Part shown: in pieces, positions 1 through 11,944 of the stretch
Position numbering within the stretch: the stretch's first letter is position 1
How the letters are laid out: each line of letters starts with the position of its first letter
Assembly (NCBI RefSeq): GCF_020382885.2
Contig: NC_058506.1
Coordinates: forward strand, 1,302,001-1,366,000
Reading direction: 5' to 3'
DNA: 64,000 bases
DNA from: Scatophagus argus
Lineage: Eukaryota; Chordata; Actinopteri; Scatophagidae
Notes under the pieces: model-generated
Seen by the model: the letters and a program-made list of their open reading frames with translations, nothing else
What the model was told of the DNA's origin: nothing
Databases searched by the model: none
Made by a program: the position numbers and the translations under genes

Positions 1-160
1 AAAAATATCAAGGGCTGAAAGAAGAGCTAGAAAAGATGTGGTGAGTAAAAGCAACAGTGGTGTCAGTAGTAATCGGGGACTAGGGGCTGTGACCCCCAAA
101 CTGTAAGAGCGGCTCCAGCAGATTCCAGGTACAGCATCCCAGGCCTTCGAGGACTCGAAT
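1..160 (+). mobile_element. 3' end of a LINE with restriction-like endonuclease (R2/R4-type, Rex6-like)
   Basis: The first ~126 bases closely match, in opposite orientation, the stretch at about 2,400-2,527. Both read as the extreme C-terminus of the same non-LTR retrotransposon (lysine- and glutamate-rich end followed by a valine-rich tail). The element enters from outside the window, so only its end is visible. Stop codons show it is dead. Family naming rests on the zinc finger and endonuclease motif in the longer copy at 2,395-3,255. Confidence 0.55.
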
Positions 161-204
161 ATGTGTGTATGTGGACTGGGGGGATTGGGGACTGTGCATT
201 GTTG

Positions 205-206
<2 letters not shown>

Positions 207-235
<29 letters not shown>
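207..235. repeat. poly-T run
   Basis: An uninterrupted run of about 29 T. Simple low-complexity DNA with no sign of function. Confidence 0.9.
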
Positions 236-237
<2 letters not shown>

Positions 238-552
238 AGTTATGATCACAGGCATTACAGCACTATTGTGTGGTGGGAGATATGAGTGCAACTCTGATGA
301 GATCGACTAAAAAGTTATCCCTACACAATCTAATCTATAATGTTTCATTTACTCACAATAGTATTTGGAGAATATTTGTCCTATATTTGTATCTCTTTGT
401 CTTTCTACTATTTTCTCCTCTGCTGAAGAAACTGTCTTCCTCCCTGCTCCCGGCAGTTTTTTTTTATCTGAGGAGTTCTCCAAAGGTTTAAAATGCTTTG
501 TGAATAATTTTTTTCTTTACCAGGATATAGTTTTCACCATAAGGGAAAATAC

Positions 553-792
553 TTCCAGGTACTTCCTCCCACAATCCCAAAAACATGCACATTAGGTTCA
601 TTGGTTACTCTACATTGCCCCTAGGTGTGATGTGTGCATGTGGTTGTCTGTGTTTGTGTGTTAGCCCTGTGATTGACTGGTGACCTGTCCAGGGTTTACC
701 CCGCCTCTCGCCCTTAGTCAGGGATAGGCTGGATAGGCTCCAGCCCCCCCGCGCCCTTGACAGGTAAGCAGAATAGAAAAGAGATGGATGGA
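553..792 (+). mobile_element. 5'-truncated tRNA-derived SINE (GCGGCACGGTGG family)
   Basis: Shares the body and 3' half of the repeat seen complete at 42,195-42,560, from the CTTCCTCCCACAAT block to the final ATGGATGG. The tRNA-like head is missing. It has many substitutions, so it is an old insertion. Confidence 0.75.
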
Positions 793-1734
793 AAATTCCA
801 TCATACTTTTCTCAGAATTTCAAAAGAGCAGCTTTTTGTACATGGAAGCTTTATGAATATGGCCCCTGCTTGAAGAGGAGTCTGAGGGATTCTGAGCTAG
901 ACTGAGTGACCTGAGTCCCAGCAGTAAGTATTTTAGTATTTATTTTTCTGGTTGTATTCCACAACATCCTGCCACCGTCTGAGGAGAACTGGGGACAGTA
1001 ATCGCCTATCAGTAACAGAGCACACTTCAGTGAAGATGAGGCTCACATCTCACATGTCAGAGATCCATAATGTACTAAAACTATCCGCCAATTTCAAAGC
1101 TGATCTGTTACTTATATTCAGATAAATAACAAGATTTTGTGTCAAACATACTCATTATCATTCTGAAAATTTTAAAGAAATAAACATATCACTCTATCAC
1201 TCCATTTACAAAAACACTACAATGCACACTATAATACAGTGGTGTTACAGAGTGTACATTGTGCAAACTGTGACACATAAAGATCAAACAAACATTTTAG
1301 CCCTGTAAACTCCTGACCTCTTGTGGCAGAAATGAGTCTATCATTGTATCATGTACTGATAAAGTTAGTGTGGAATGGGATATTATTTATAAACATATGC
1401 AGCATAGGAAAACCAATCAGAATGAGCTCTTGCCAGTAGACCCTCCCAATGTCTTTTTTTCTTCTATTGTGGAATATTAAACAAAGAATGCATAGGAATT
1501 ACAAGACCCGGAGCATCATATATTTTTTTGCCTGTATACATATTTGTTGTGTTTTATAGTGCTAAAAATCTTTGGATTCACAATGCAGAGCACAACTTAC
1601 AGAGAGACAGAAAACAAAGAGAAAAAAAGTCTTTATTTTACATAAGTCTGTGATTTGAGAATCATTATCTTACTGAGGTTTTCTGGGAGGGGATCCACAG
1701 GTGGGGGGGGGGGTTGGTGCAGGTCAAGAGAGGA

Positions 1735-2372
1735 CGGCAATATGAAGAGTGAGGACTGCACTGTTCTGGACAGAGACCACCAATGTTGTACCTGAAATCT
1801 GCTGAGAGATGGAAGAATGAGTGCCTGCTGCCTTCAATGAAATGTGGTGGAGGATGTTTGTCTTGGTTTGGGGCTGCATTTCTGCCAGTGTTGTTGTTTC
1901 CGATACTATCCGAACTGATGGTATCATGAATGCTGATAAGTACAGACAGGTTTTAATTTATCATGCCATTCCTTCTGGAAAGTGCCTGACTGGGAATGGA
2001 TTTATTTTTCAGCAACAACCCAAAACATACTATAAACATACTATATGCAATTAAATCATATTTGGAGAGAAAAACAGCTGATAAAACACTGACAGTCATG
2101 GCCTGGCCTCCACAGAGTCCAGACTTTAATATTATAGAGGCAGGGATCACCTGGACTGAGAAAGAAATATAAGACAGCCTAAATCTAAAGAAGAACTCTG
2201 GGAAGTGCTGAAGGAAGTCTTTCGCCTGTAGAAGCCATTTTGTGTTTTTTAAATTTTGCATACATATTTCCTGTATTTTCTGTTTGTATCTTAATAAAAA
2301 GATCAAAAACAAATATAAATGTTTATTAAAAATTTTGCTAAAACAACAAATCTAATGGTGGCCTAAGACTTT
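1735..2372 (+). mobile_element. Degenerate Tc1-like transposase remnant
   Basis: Across shifting frames the translation shows Tc1-transposase landmarks: a glycine-rich stretch before a WGC motif, a DGIMNADKYRQ-like block, an FQQ-like block and a WPPQSPDFN-like block. In living Tc1 elements these surround the second and third catalytic acidic residues. At least two frameshifts and internal stops break it. The 3' part (about 2,290-2,372) looks like the non-coding end of such an element. The left boundary is not resolved. Confidence 0.7.
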
Positions 2373-2394
2373 CTCCTAAGGTGGTTGAGAATGA

Positions 2395-3255
2395 CTGCGT
2401 TTGCTGGAGCCACTCTTCCAATTTGGGGGTCACAGCCCCTAGTCCCCGATTACGACTGGTACCACTGTTGCTTTTGCTTGCTACATCTTTTCTAGCTCTT
2501 CTTTCAGCCCTTGGTATTTTTCGAGCTTCTTGTGTTCCTTCTACTTGATGTTGCTGTTGCTTGGAATCTCTCTGTCTTTCACCATCATCTTCTTCTGGTC
2601 TTTGTCAACCACCACCGTGTCCGGCTGGTTCACCATCACCATTTTGTCAATCTGAATCTGGAAGTCCCCCAGCATCTTAGCGCAGTCATTCTCAACCACC
2701 TTGCGAGGTGTCTTCCATTCTGACCTTGGGACTTCCAGTCCATGCTCACTGCAGATGGTCCTGTATACCATGCCAGTATGGTGTTCCATGTACGCTTTTT
2801 CCTGCCATCATCTTACACCCTGCTGTTATGGGCTGGATTGTCTCAGGGGCATGTTTGCACAGCTTGCACCTGGGGTCCTGTCTGGTGTGGCAGACTACAG
2901 CCTTTATTGATCTTATACTGGGTATCTGTTCTTGTGCGGCGATGATTAGTACTTCTATGCTGTCCTTCAATCCTGCCTTCTCGAGCCACTGGTAGTATTT
3001 CTTGATATCAGCCACTTCTTCTATCTGTTGGTGGTACCTTGTTCTTACCATACAGCTGACTTCTTAGGACCTGCCTCACTGTGTGTAGGTATTTGACTGC
3101 AGCTGACTTCCTTGCGGCCTCCTCATGGTTTCCATTTCCCTGTGGGATCTCAAGGTATTTGTAGTTGTCCTGAACATCTGTAATGTTGTTTTCTGGTAGT
3201 TCATCTCCCTCTGTTCTGATCACCTTCCCCATCTTTGTTACCATCCTAATTAACT
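2395..3255 (-). mobile_element. C-terminal part of a LINE with restriction-like endonuclease, broken
   Basis: Minus-strand reading gives, in order, a reverse-transcriptase 3' piece (about 3,008-3,244, YKYLEIPQGNGNHEEAAR), a deletion, then the domain ending in a CCHC-type finger (CKLC...C, about 2,830-2,890) and a PDTVVVDK block (about 2,610) matching the PD...D endonuclease signature of R2/R4-type LINEs. The expected histidine of the finger is replaced by proline, and frames shift several times. It belongs with the pieces at 4,741-5,580. The central catalytic reverse-transcriptase part is absent. The clade name (R4/Rex6-like) is my inference. Confidence 0.65.
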
Positions 3256-3929
3256 AATTAACATTAGCCCTTCATTCATGACATGGATACTGTAATCATA
3301 CAGAGAGAACATAGCATACCTTTCTCTTTTGCTCGTTTCACATCTCCTTCTTTTCTTTTTTGTCTAAATTTTCTAAAGCACCTGATGGCTTTGACCTTTT
3401 TCTGTCCATCTCTGCGTTTATTTGGCACTCGACAATCAACAAATTTCCCAATGCTGTCACTCACGACCAGGAGTCAAGACTAAATTCACCTTGGTGACCA
3501 CATAATCGTTTTGTATTACCTATTTTTATGTGGCCATTTCACACAATTCAGAAAAACAAAAACATGCAGGAATTATAGGTCTGTATTTATAATATTATGA
3601 AGGAAATGTGCGTTATATGGAAGAAAGTCAAGGTGTGACTGTCTTTAGCTATTTTATACAGTGGATTCCCCCACCTGTTCAATTTGGGAGAGATCCACCC
3701 AGACATGAACTGTCCCCCCCCCCCCCTCATTGCACATGCAGTATTCCCGACCAAGAAAGGTGAAAAGTGAGGAGTATAAAAATGGGATAAACAATAAAAA
3801 TAGGATAAACAAAAACTAAAATCTCAAGGTACAGGTATTTACAAATGTGTTCAAATTTTTTAAGAAAATTTTAAAAATTTAAAAATACAGGTATGTACAT
3901 GTGTAAAAAAACAATATATACATTGTATA
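3256..3929. other. Unassigned spacer between two LINE pieces
   Basis: AT-rich sequence with a short C run near 3,715-3,727 and no supported gene. It lies where the central reverse-transcriptase part of the surrounding endonuclease-type LINE would be expected, so it may be a later insertion or a replaced segment. Confidence 0.4.
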
Positions 3930-4740
3930 TATAATGTGAGTGAGTGTGTCCGTCACAGTGCTGAGTTTAGCAGTTTGATGGCGATGATTTCCTGTGTCGC
4001 TCTGTGGTGCATCGTGGCAGTAAGAGTCTTGCTGAACGAGCTCCTGTAGCTGATCAGCACATTGTGGAGAGGGTGAGAGGGAAAGTCCAGTATAGTTCTT
4101 ATTTTGGACAACATCCTCCTCTCAGACACCACTGTCAGAGAGTCCAGTTCCTCTCCACAACATGGCTGGCCTTCTTAATGATTCTATTGAGTCTGTTAGT
4201 GTCACCCTCAGGCAGCTGCCCCAGCAGGCAACAGCATATGTGATGGCACTGGACACCACTGACTCATACAAGAATCCTCAGCATCGTCCTGCAGATGTTG
4301 AAGGACCTCAGCCGCCTCAGAAAGTAGAGGCTGGCCCTTTCTGTAGATCATGTCCATGTTCTTGCACCAGTCTAGTTTGTGGTCTAAGTACAACCCCAGG
4401 TATTTGTACTCCTCCACCACCTCCACAGTGGCCCCTTTGATGTTGATAGGGGTCACTGGAGCCTTAGTCCTCCTCAGGTCCACCACTTCTTTGGTCTTTG
4501 TCACATTGAGCTGTAGGTGGTTTTTCCGCTCCATGTGACAAAGTTGTCCACTACAGTCCTGTACTCTCTCTCATCCCCCCCAGTAATACATCCAACCACT
4601 GCAGTCATCAGAAAATTTCTGAAGATGGCAGGCCTCTGTGCAGTGCGTAAAGTCAGTGGTGTAGATCGTGAAGAGGAAGGGAGAGAGGACAGTCCCCTGT
4701 GGAGCCCTTTGCAGAACACTAACAAGGATAGTACATCACA
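3930..4740 (-). mobile_element. CR1/L2-type LINE fragment (reverse transcriptase 3' part), nested
   Basis: Minus-strand frames give a broken reverse-transcriptase end: a VGCI block after the lost YADD site, an NHLQLNVTKTKEVV block, a VEEYKYLGLYLDHKLDW block, then a degenerate end. This differs from the endonuclease-type LINE on both sides and interrupts it at about 4,741. It is 5'-truncated and frameshifted, so inactive. Whether it is L2, Maui or Rex1 is not resolved. Confidence 0.65.
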
Positions 4741-5580
4741 CTAATATATGCTGCACTTGATGGTAACGTGCAATTGGCTTGAAGTTGATCTCTAGAGTTG
4801 TCTTAAACAGTCCCATCAAGTTCTTTATAAATGCTCTTAGTGTCCTGTTGATGTTGTACATTTCCACACATTCCAGTATCCATGTGTGTGGCACTGAGTC
4901 ATAGGCTTTCTTGTAGTCAGTCCAGGTGGTGCGCAGGTTGGTCTGCTTGGTCTTGCAGTACCCGGTGAAGGCTCTGTCGACCAGTATCTGGTGCTTGCCT
5001 GACAGGGGCATCCATGTTGTTCAGAGGCAGGTTACTGGCTGATAGTTGGATGGGATTGCACCCTTCTGAGGATCCTTCATGATGAGGACTTGAGGTCCCT
5101 CCTTGGGTTAGCCACTGTGGGTGAATCCCATCCATCAGCAGATGGTTCATTTGTGCTGCTCGGTGTTCATGGAGTGCAGTTAACTTCTGTAGCCAGTTGG
5201 CGTGCTTCATGTCAGGGCCTGGTGCCGTCCAGCTCTTCATACTCGACACTCTTTGTTGGATGTCTGCCATTGTGATGGTTACTGGGTCTTGTTCTGGGAG
5301 ATTGCTGTGGTCTGCTCTTATGTCCATAAGCCACTGAGCATTGATGTTATGTTCAGTGTCAGCCATGGTTTGACATGTTCTCATGTTATTGCCCTGCCAC
5401 TGGGAGTACACTTTGGATGGTTTGGTGGAGAACATCCTTTTTATTTTTCTACCTCCTGCTTCTCATGTATATCTCTTCAAGTTGGGCACTCTTTAGGGCC
5501 TCAGGTATATACTTGTTCTTTTTTATCACACACTCTCTGTAATTCTGGAAGTTGACTGACTTCTTTCTGTTTTGATTTGA
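4741..5580 (-). mobile_element. N-terminal reverse-transcriptase part of the endonuclease-type LINE
   Basis: Minus-strand reading in two frames shows an SSMKSWTAPGPDM block (start of the RT domain), an LTALHEHRAAQMNHLLMDG block and a DYKKAYDSVPHTWILECVE block (RT motif A region with the first catalytic aspartate). It ends abruptly at the nested LINE near 4,741. Single-base indels shift the frame repeatedly. It continues the element whose C-terminal part is at 2,395-3,255. Confidence 0.65.
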
Positions 5581-6670
5581 TCCTCCAGCCTCCTCTTTCA
5601 TCAGGGATAGTGCTCTTTGTTTCTTACAGTGTTACCCTTGTATTCAAGGATCTCAAGGATCACTGTTGCTGCTCATTGGTCTCTGTTATGGTAGGAATAG
5701 ACCATAGCAACCCCCTCCCGTATCTGAGTCAGAGTGAGTTGCTGCCCCAAGTGGAGGAGTTCAAGTATCTTGTTCACAAGAGAACAAGTGTGGCACAACT
5801 GAGAGATGTAAGATGTTTATAGTACCATGAAGAGGGTGTCTTGGCAGGGTGGCCACTGATGTGATTTCTGATTGGCAATGCCCCTTAAAGTTCTTGATAA
5901 AAATTTTTGGACATTTTTAGAGATGTAAAGCCAAAATAAAACACCATAGCACATATATTCATGTTCCTTTAAGGATTTACTTTCTGCCCGAACAATGTTG
6001 GAAAAGACAGCTGCCTATGAGACCACTGTGGCTCGGTAACCAATCATAGAGCTTGTTATATCATCCTGGGAACTGAAGAAAAAAATTGTCTTACAGTTTC
6101 TTTTTTTGTGTGATTTCCTATCTATTTGGACCTAAAAACAAATGATACAGTTTCAATTTTTTTGAATATATTTATAATTTTAATTTCACACTCCACTGTG
6201 GAGTACAACAGGACGATTTCCGTGTGAAAATAGAACTGAATTCAGAATATAAAAAATGAACGGATTATGTCTTTAGAGTGATATTAACCCAATAACACAT
6301 TTAATTTGATCAAAAAAAGTAAAATTCTGCATCACTTTTCTGTTGCTTGTTGCTTGTTGCTTGCAAGGACAAAAAAACATGTATTTAGTTCAACAGTGAA
6401 CCATAAAATAAGACATAAGAACATAAATAGTTCTGCATTTCATTTTCCTCTGCATATTTTAGCAGTCATCTTGAAAGGCAGGAAGCCCAGGTAGCACAGG
6501 TGTGTATCCACCGTCTATTATGGTGGATGCGAAAAAAAAAAAAACACGTTAATAAAAGGAATACCAGTTAATTTTTCACATCAATTTGGATTAATGCAGT
6601 AATTTCATTGTCATGGACGTGATATTACTCCATATTGACCAAAATCATGAGCATATAGGCAACTTGCATA
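5581..6670. other. Spacer, no feature recognised
   Basis: No gene, no clear repeat boundary and only short chance reading frames. The end of the preceding LINE may extend a little way in. Confidence 0.5.
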
Positions 6671-6673
6671 ACG

Positions 6674-7030
6674 GGGGCAGCCATGGCCTAGAGGTTGGAG
6701 AAGCGGCTTGTGATCAAAGGGTCACCGGTTCGATTCCCCCACCGGACGGGCAGGAAAAATTTGGGTGTGGTGGAGTGATTAATGCGAAAAATGCTCCCCC
6801 CCTCCATTAGCCAGCTGATGTGCCGGCCTTGAGCAAGACACCTAACCCCCCCAATATGCTCCCTGGGTGCTTGATGCTGCCCACTGCTCCTGTGTGTGTT
6901 TCACTGCATGTAATTTGCCAGGTGTTGCATGTGTGTTCAACTAAGGATGGGTCAAATGCAGAAGACGAATTCAGTGTATGTATGTAAAAATATATATACT
7001 GTCAATAAAGCTGATTCTTCTTCTTCTTCT
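6674..7030 (+). mobile_element. tRNA-derived SINE, second family
   Basis: Begins with a tRNA-like head: an A-box-like stretch at about 6,680-6,700 and a B box GGTTCGATTCC at 6,726-6,736. A conserved body follows, ending in an AATAAAGCTGATTC segment and a (TTC)n tail near 7,015-7,031. This layout is typical of an RNA polymerase III SINE with a LINE-derived tail. It is nearly full length and only moderately diverged. Confidence 0.75.
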
Positions 7031-7229
7031 TGCATATATTTAACAGCAGTTACACATAGTACAAATATTACAAAACTCTGAAAATGACAATAAGATTGAG
7101 TACAATACATGTTGAACTGCATCCGGCCCTCTGACAAACCCAATGTCTACTATCATCATCTGCCCATGTTTTTCTCTATGTAGTGCTATTATAATTAACT
7201 TGAACAACATATCAGCTAACAAACAAACG

Positions 7230-7591
7230 TCCATCCATTTTCTATATCGCTTATCCGTCAGGGTCGTGGGGGAACTGGAGCCTATCCCAGCTGACTACGG
7301 GCGAGAGGCGGGGTTCACCCTGGACTGGTCGCCAGTTAATCGCAGGGCCAACACACGAAGACAGACAACCACACACTCTCACACTCACACCTAGGGGCAA
7401 TTTAGGGTAGCCAGTTAACCTAATGTGTATGTTTTTGGTATTGTGGGAGGAAGCCGGAGTACCCGGAGAAAACCCACGCAGGCACAGGGAGAACATGTAA
7501 ACTCCACATAGAAGGGCCCAGACCGGGATTCGAACCTGGAACCCTCTTGCTATGAGGTGACAGTGCTAACCACTGCACCACCCTGCCGCCC
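7230..7591 (-). mobile_element. tRNA-derived SINE (GCGGCACGGTGG family), near full length
   Basis: On the minus strand it starts with the tRNA-like head (GGTGGTGCAGTGGTTAGCAC, B box GGTTCGAATCC) and ends with the GGATGGA-type tail at 7,230. Very similar to the copies at 10,111-10,478 and 42,195-42,560. Open frames inside it are artefacts shared by all copies. Confidence 0.85.
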
Positions 7592-7639
7592 CTACATACA
7601 ATACATGGTCTTCAGAATTCCAATTATAACAGCCTGTCA

Positions 7640-7932
7640 GGTTTGTCCTTTGTAATTTATGATGTTTATTGCATGTATGTTTCTCTCTCTCTCTCTCTCT
7701 CTCTTTCATCCTCTTTGTCCTGTCTACCTCCCCCCCCCTTCACCTGGCCGACTATCAGCCGGATAGTTCTCCCTTGCGAACCGGCTCCTGCTCAAGGTTT
7801 CTTCCTGTTAAAAGGGAGTTTTTCCTTGCCACTGTCTGCTTGCTCGGGGGTTCAGGCTCTGGGTTTCTGTAAAGCATCTAGAGACATTTTTGATTGTAAA
7901 AGGTGCTATATAAATAAATTGAAATTGAATAC
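7640..7932 (+). mobile_element. L2-type LINE 3' tail
   Basis: Contains a (CT)n run, the segment leading to GTAAAGCATCTAGAGACA, and the closing GGTGCTATATAAATAAATTG. This 3' end is shared with the longer L2-type copy at 9,062-10,004. It has no coding content. Confidence 0.7.
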
Positions 7933-8707
7933 AATAGCTTGAAACTAAATAAAACATACAAGTTAGTCCTGGCCCACAGAGCATGATGACTTTCCTGGTC
8001 TCTCTCTTACTCTGACTCTGACTGACTCATTTTCTTCCTCTCCCTCTTCAACACCATCTTCCCTTGTCACAGGCTGATACTCATCCTCATCCTTTTCCTC
8101 ATCTGACAGCTCCAAATCTGAATCTCACTCTATTATCCAGTATAGAATCCTCTCTGCTTCACTTTTTTCTCCTACAACAATGTGCAGTCATTAAATACAC
8201 TGAAATGATCCTGGTGTTATTTCAAAACAGAAATAATAAAACTGTTTTCAGATGTAAAAATATTGTTACTGACATGTTAATAAACATGAATATATATAAT
8301 TACCATGGAAAAAATAGGAACAGATAAAGAATATTTGACTTACCTCTCCTCTTACCATAAAATGTGGTTGTTGGTATGGCAGTCATCTTGATAGAGAAAA
8401 AAAGTAAAGTTCCCAGGATGCAAACCCATCACATGACATATCACTGGAAAGCCCAGGATGTCCTCTACAGAATGCTATAAATTCTTTATTACTATTTAAG
8501 TGGCTCTTGTCGTCCTTCATATTGTGACATTTAAGTTAATGACTGCCATATCACATTTTGTGAATTCTGTTCTACACTGTATTCTTGTGCAATATTGTTT
8601 TCTTTTTTAAATAAAAGGTTAACAATTAACAGATGCCTATGACTGAAGTTTTTCAAAGGTATAGGTGGCTTTTAAATGCAAGATTTCAAGTTCAGTTGAA
8701 AGTTCAA

Positions 8708-9060
8708 CCATCCATTTTCTGCAATCCTTATCTGTGCAGGATCGCAGCCATGCTGGAGAATATCCCAGTTTACAACAAGCAAGAGGTACACCCTGCACTG
8801 ATCACCAGTCAGTCGCAGGACCAACACACAAATACAACCAACCACACACACACTCATGCCCTGGGGTAATGAAGAGTAGCCAATTAACCGAATGTACATG
8901 TTTTTGGGACTGTGGGAGGAAGGCTGAGTACCTGGAGAAACCCACGCAGGCACAGGGAGAACATGGAAACTGTGTGCAGAGAGACCCATACCCGGACTTG
9001 AACCCACAATCCACTTGCTGAGAGGTGATAGTGCTCCAGCTCACCACCATGCTGCCCAAC
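8708..9060 (-). mobile_element. Diverged tRNA-derived SINE (GCGGCACGGTGG family)
   Basis: Recognisable along its whole length but with many substitutions: the GGATGG-type end lies at 8,708 and the head (GGGCAGCATGGTGG) at 9,060. It is older than the copies at 7,230 and 10,111. Confidence 0.75.
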
Positions 9061-9061
9061 T

Positions 9062-10004
9062 TCAAAATTCATTTGTGAATTTCAAGTCAAAAACATCAAG
9101 TCATATGTTCACCTTATACATGCTCTCTCTCGGAAATATTATTCAGAAACATAGCATAAACTTTCATTGTTATGCTGATGATACTCAGCTGTACTTGTCC
9201 TTAAAGCCTGAAGAAACAGAGCCGTTAGTCAGACTCCAGGCATGTCTTAAGGACATAAAGGACTGGGTGACCTCCAATCTTTTAATATTAAACTCAGACA
9301 AAACTGAGGTAACTGTTTTTGGCCCCAAACATCTCAGTACTAGAATAGCTGATAATATTCTCTCTCTGGACGGCATTACTTTGGCCTCCAGTACGACTGC
9401 GAGGAACCCCAGTGTTATCTTCAGGACATGTCATTTATCCATCATATTAAACAGACCTCTAAGACCGCCTTCTTTCACCTCCGTAATATTGCTAAGATTA
9501 AGAGTGTCCTCTCTCAGAGTGATACTGAAAAACTTGTCCATGCTTATGTTACTTCTAGGCTGGACTACTGCAACTCATTATTATCAAGATTGTCCAAATT
9601 ACTCTATTAATAGCCTGCAGCTGAGCAGCAGCTAGAGTTTTGACAGGAATCAGCAAAAGGGATCATATCTCCACCATCTTAGCTTCTCTTCACTGGCTTC
9701 CGGTAAAATTCAGAATAGACTTTAAAATTCTCCTACTTACATATAAGGCCCTAAATGGACTCGCCCCATCACACCAACCTGTTATCAACCTGTCATGTTT
9801 GTCCTTTGTGATGAATGATGCTTATTGCATGTATGTTTTCTCTCTCTCTCTCTTTTATCCTCTCTGTCCTGTCTACCTCCCCCCCCTGCCACTGTTTGCT
9901 TGTTTGGGCGTTCAGGCTCTGGATCTCTGTAAAGCACCTAGAGACAATTTTGATTGTAAAAGGTGCTATATAAATAAATTGAATTGAATTGAATTGAATT
10001 GAAG
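9062..10004 (+). mobile_element. L2-type LINE, 5'-truncated
   Basis: From about 9,105 the + strand encodes the second half of a reverse transcriptase: HCYADDTQLYLSLKP (catalytic YADD at about 9,170), a KDIKDWVTSN block and an LNSDKTEV block. After frameshifts come AFFHLRNIAKI, SRLDYCNSLL and HWLPVKFRIDFKILLLTYKA. The 3' end is a (CT)n run and the tail ending GGTGCTATATAAATAAATTG followed by GAATT repeats. Frameshifts near 9,420 and 9,620 and a deletion before the tail make it dead. Confidence 0.8.
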
Positions 10005-10110
10005 ATGTCACCTTCGGTTGGTTGTACTCTTTGAACGTCACTGACTGTGGAAGTGCCACCTGTTTAAGTACTGAGGTACACCATCAAAATATGTCACTTT
10101 CACTTTCATC

Positions 10111-10478
10111 CATCCATCCATCCATTTTCTATACCGCTTATCCATCAGGGTCGTGGGGGAGCTGGAGCCTATCCCAGCTGACTACGGGCGAGAGGCGGGG
10201 TACACCCTGGACTGGTTGCCAGTCAATCGCAGGGCCAACACACAAAGACAAACAACCACACACTCTCACACTCACACCTAGGGGCAATTTAGAGTAGCCA
10301 GTTAACCTAATGTGCATGTTTTTGGTATTGTGGGAGGAAGCCGGAGTACCCGGAGAAAACCCACGCAGGCACAGGGAGAACATGCAAACTCCACATAGAA
10401 GGGCCCAGACTGGGATTCGAACCTGGAAAGCTCTTGCTATGAGGCGACAGTGTTAACCACTGCACCACCGTGCCGCCC
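10111..10478 (-). mobile_element. tRNA-derived SINE with 15-bp target-site duplication
   Basis: A full-length minus-strand copy of the GCGGCACGGTGG family. The 15-mer ACTTTCACTTTCATC stands at 10,096-10,110 and again at 10,479-10,493, directly bordering the element. That is the footprint of LINE-assisted target-primed insertion and shows that this family moved as a SINE. Confidence 0.88.
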
Positions 10479-10822
10479 ACTTTCACTTTCATCTTTCATC
10501 AAACTCATGCTAAGAGATGCGATAGAAGATACATTCTATGAAGAACATGTGCAATCAGAAATTTGACCACAACATGCAGTCAATTAGGTAATCCGCAGAC
10601 CAAGTTAAATCACCTTGCTGCATGTCCCTTTAATGGACAGTAACCATGGCAAAGAGTATGGCTGAAAGTCATGACTTGTCATGAACTTTATTTATGCTTC
10701 TTTTTTTATTCCTGTTTCCCACAAGCCATTAATGCAAATTTTAACCTGGCTGACGTCTGACACTTCCCGTCTTACCTCAAATGCATTATATAGACAAAAG
10801 TACTAGGACACCTGACCATTAC

Positions 10823-11944
10823 CTCTCAGAGAGGCCACAATTTGTTAAGCTGGGTGACTGCACATCTGACACCCTGCTGAGCAGCACTGGAGTACCTCAG
10901 AACACAGTGCTCTCCACGGTCCTGTTCACACTCTATACATCTGATTTTCGGTACCAACTACTCAGACAATACTGTGATAATGGGATGCATTGAGGAAGAA
11001 CAGGAGGAGGAGTACAGGAGCCTGGTGGGGGACTTCGCTGAATGGTGCAGGGCTAACAAGCTGCAGCTCAACACATCCAAAACCAAGGGGCTGGTGGTTG
11101 ACTTCAGGAGGAACAGACCCCATCCCACACCGGTCTCCGTCGATGGCATGGAGGTGGAGGTGGTCAGGACGTACAAGTACCTGGGTCTGCAGTTGGATGA
11201 CAGACTGGACTGGTCAGTGAACACGAACACCATCCACAGGAAAACACAGAGTCGTCTGTATTTCCTGAGGAGGCTGGGGTCCTTTAACATCTGCAAAAAA
11301 CTGCTGCTGATGTTCTACCAGACTGTGGTGGCCAGTGTCCCCTTCTATGCTGTGGTGTGCTGGGGAGGCAGCATCAAGAAGAGGGACCGGGATCTGGGGT
11401 GGGCACAGAGCTGGACTCTGTAGTGTCAGTAGCAGAAAAACAGACACTGAATAAGATCCTATCCATACAGGACAACGCCTCCCACCCTCTGCACAGGACT
11501 CTGATCAGTCAGAGGAGTGTGTTCAGCACCAGACTGCTGTCTCTGACCTGCTCCACTAACAGACTCAGGAACTCTTTTGTTCACCTGGCCATTAGACTCT
11601 ACAACACGTCTCTGGGTGTTCAGAGGTCACGATCCCAGCGACAGTCTGTGCCTGAGTCACATCAGGTGTAAAAAATCACATTTATTTATTGGACATTTAT
11701 TCCACTATGCACCTTACCTTATATTGTTTGGCACAATTAACCTGCACTGCACTGTTTTATACACACAGTCAATCTGGTTGACCTGCTTTCTCTGCACTCT
11801 GTTGTACTTTATGTAGCAGATGTTAGTTTATTTAGTATATGTTTAGTCTATTTTCCCACTAACAGTTAGGCCTTGTTTGGTTGTTTGTTTGCTCACTTTT
11901 GACTAACCTAACTGGGTGCTTGAATTTCCCTCAGGATCATAAAG

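Noticed and set aside
3276..3464. Basic 62-codon minus-strand frame
   Set aside because: No recognisable domain, lies between LINE pieces, and is short enough to arise by chance.
6680..6740. tRNA-like A and B boxes that might be a tRNA gene
   Set aside because: No closed cloverleaf or anticodon arm, and the sequence continues as a SINE body with LINE-type tail.
8030..8130. Acidic minus-strand frame (DEEKDEDEY-like) that could be the start of a piggyBac-type transposase or a cellular gene
   Set aside because: No neighbouring DDD-type core, no splice-consistent exons and low-complexity composition; not enough to call.
8360..8570. Possible small inverted-repeat element (AAAATGTG ... TATGGCAGTCAT)
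   Set aside because: Termini match only patchily and no target duplication could be seen.
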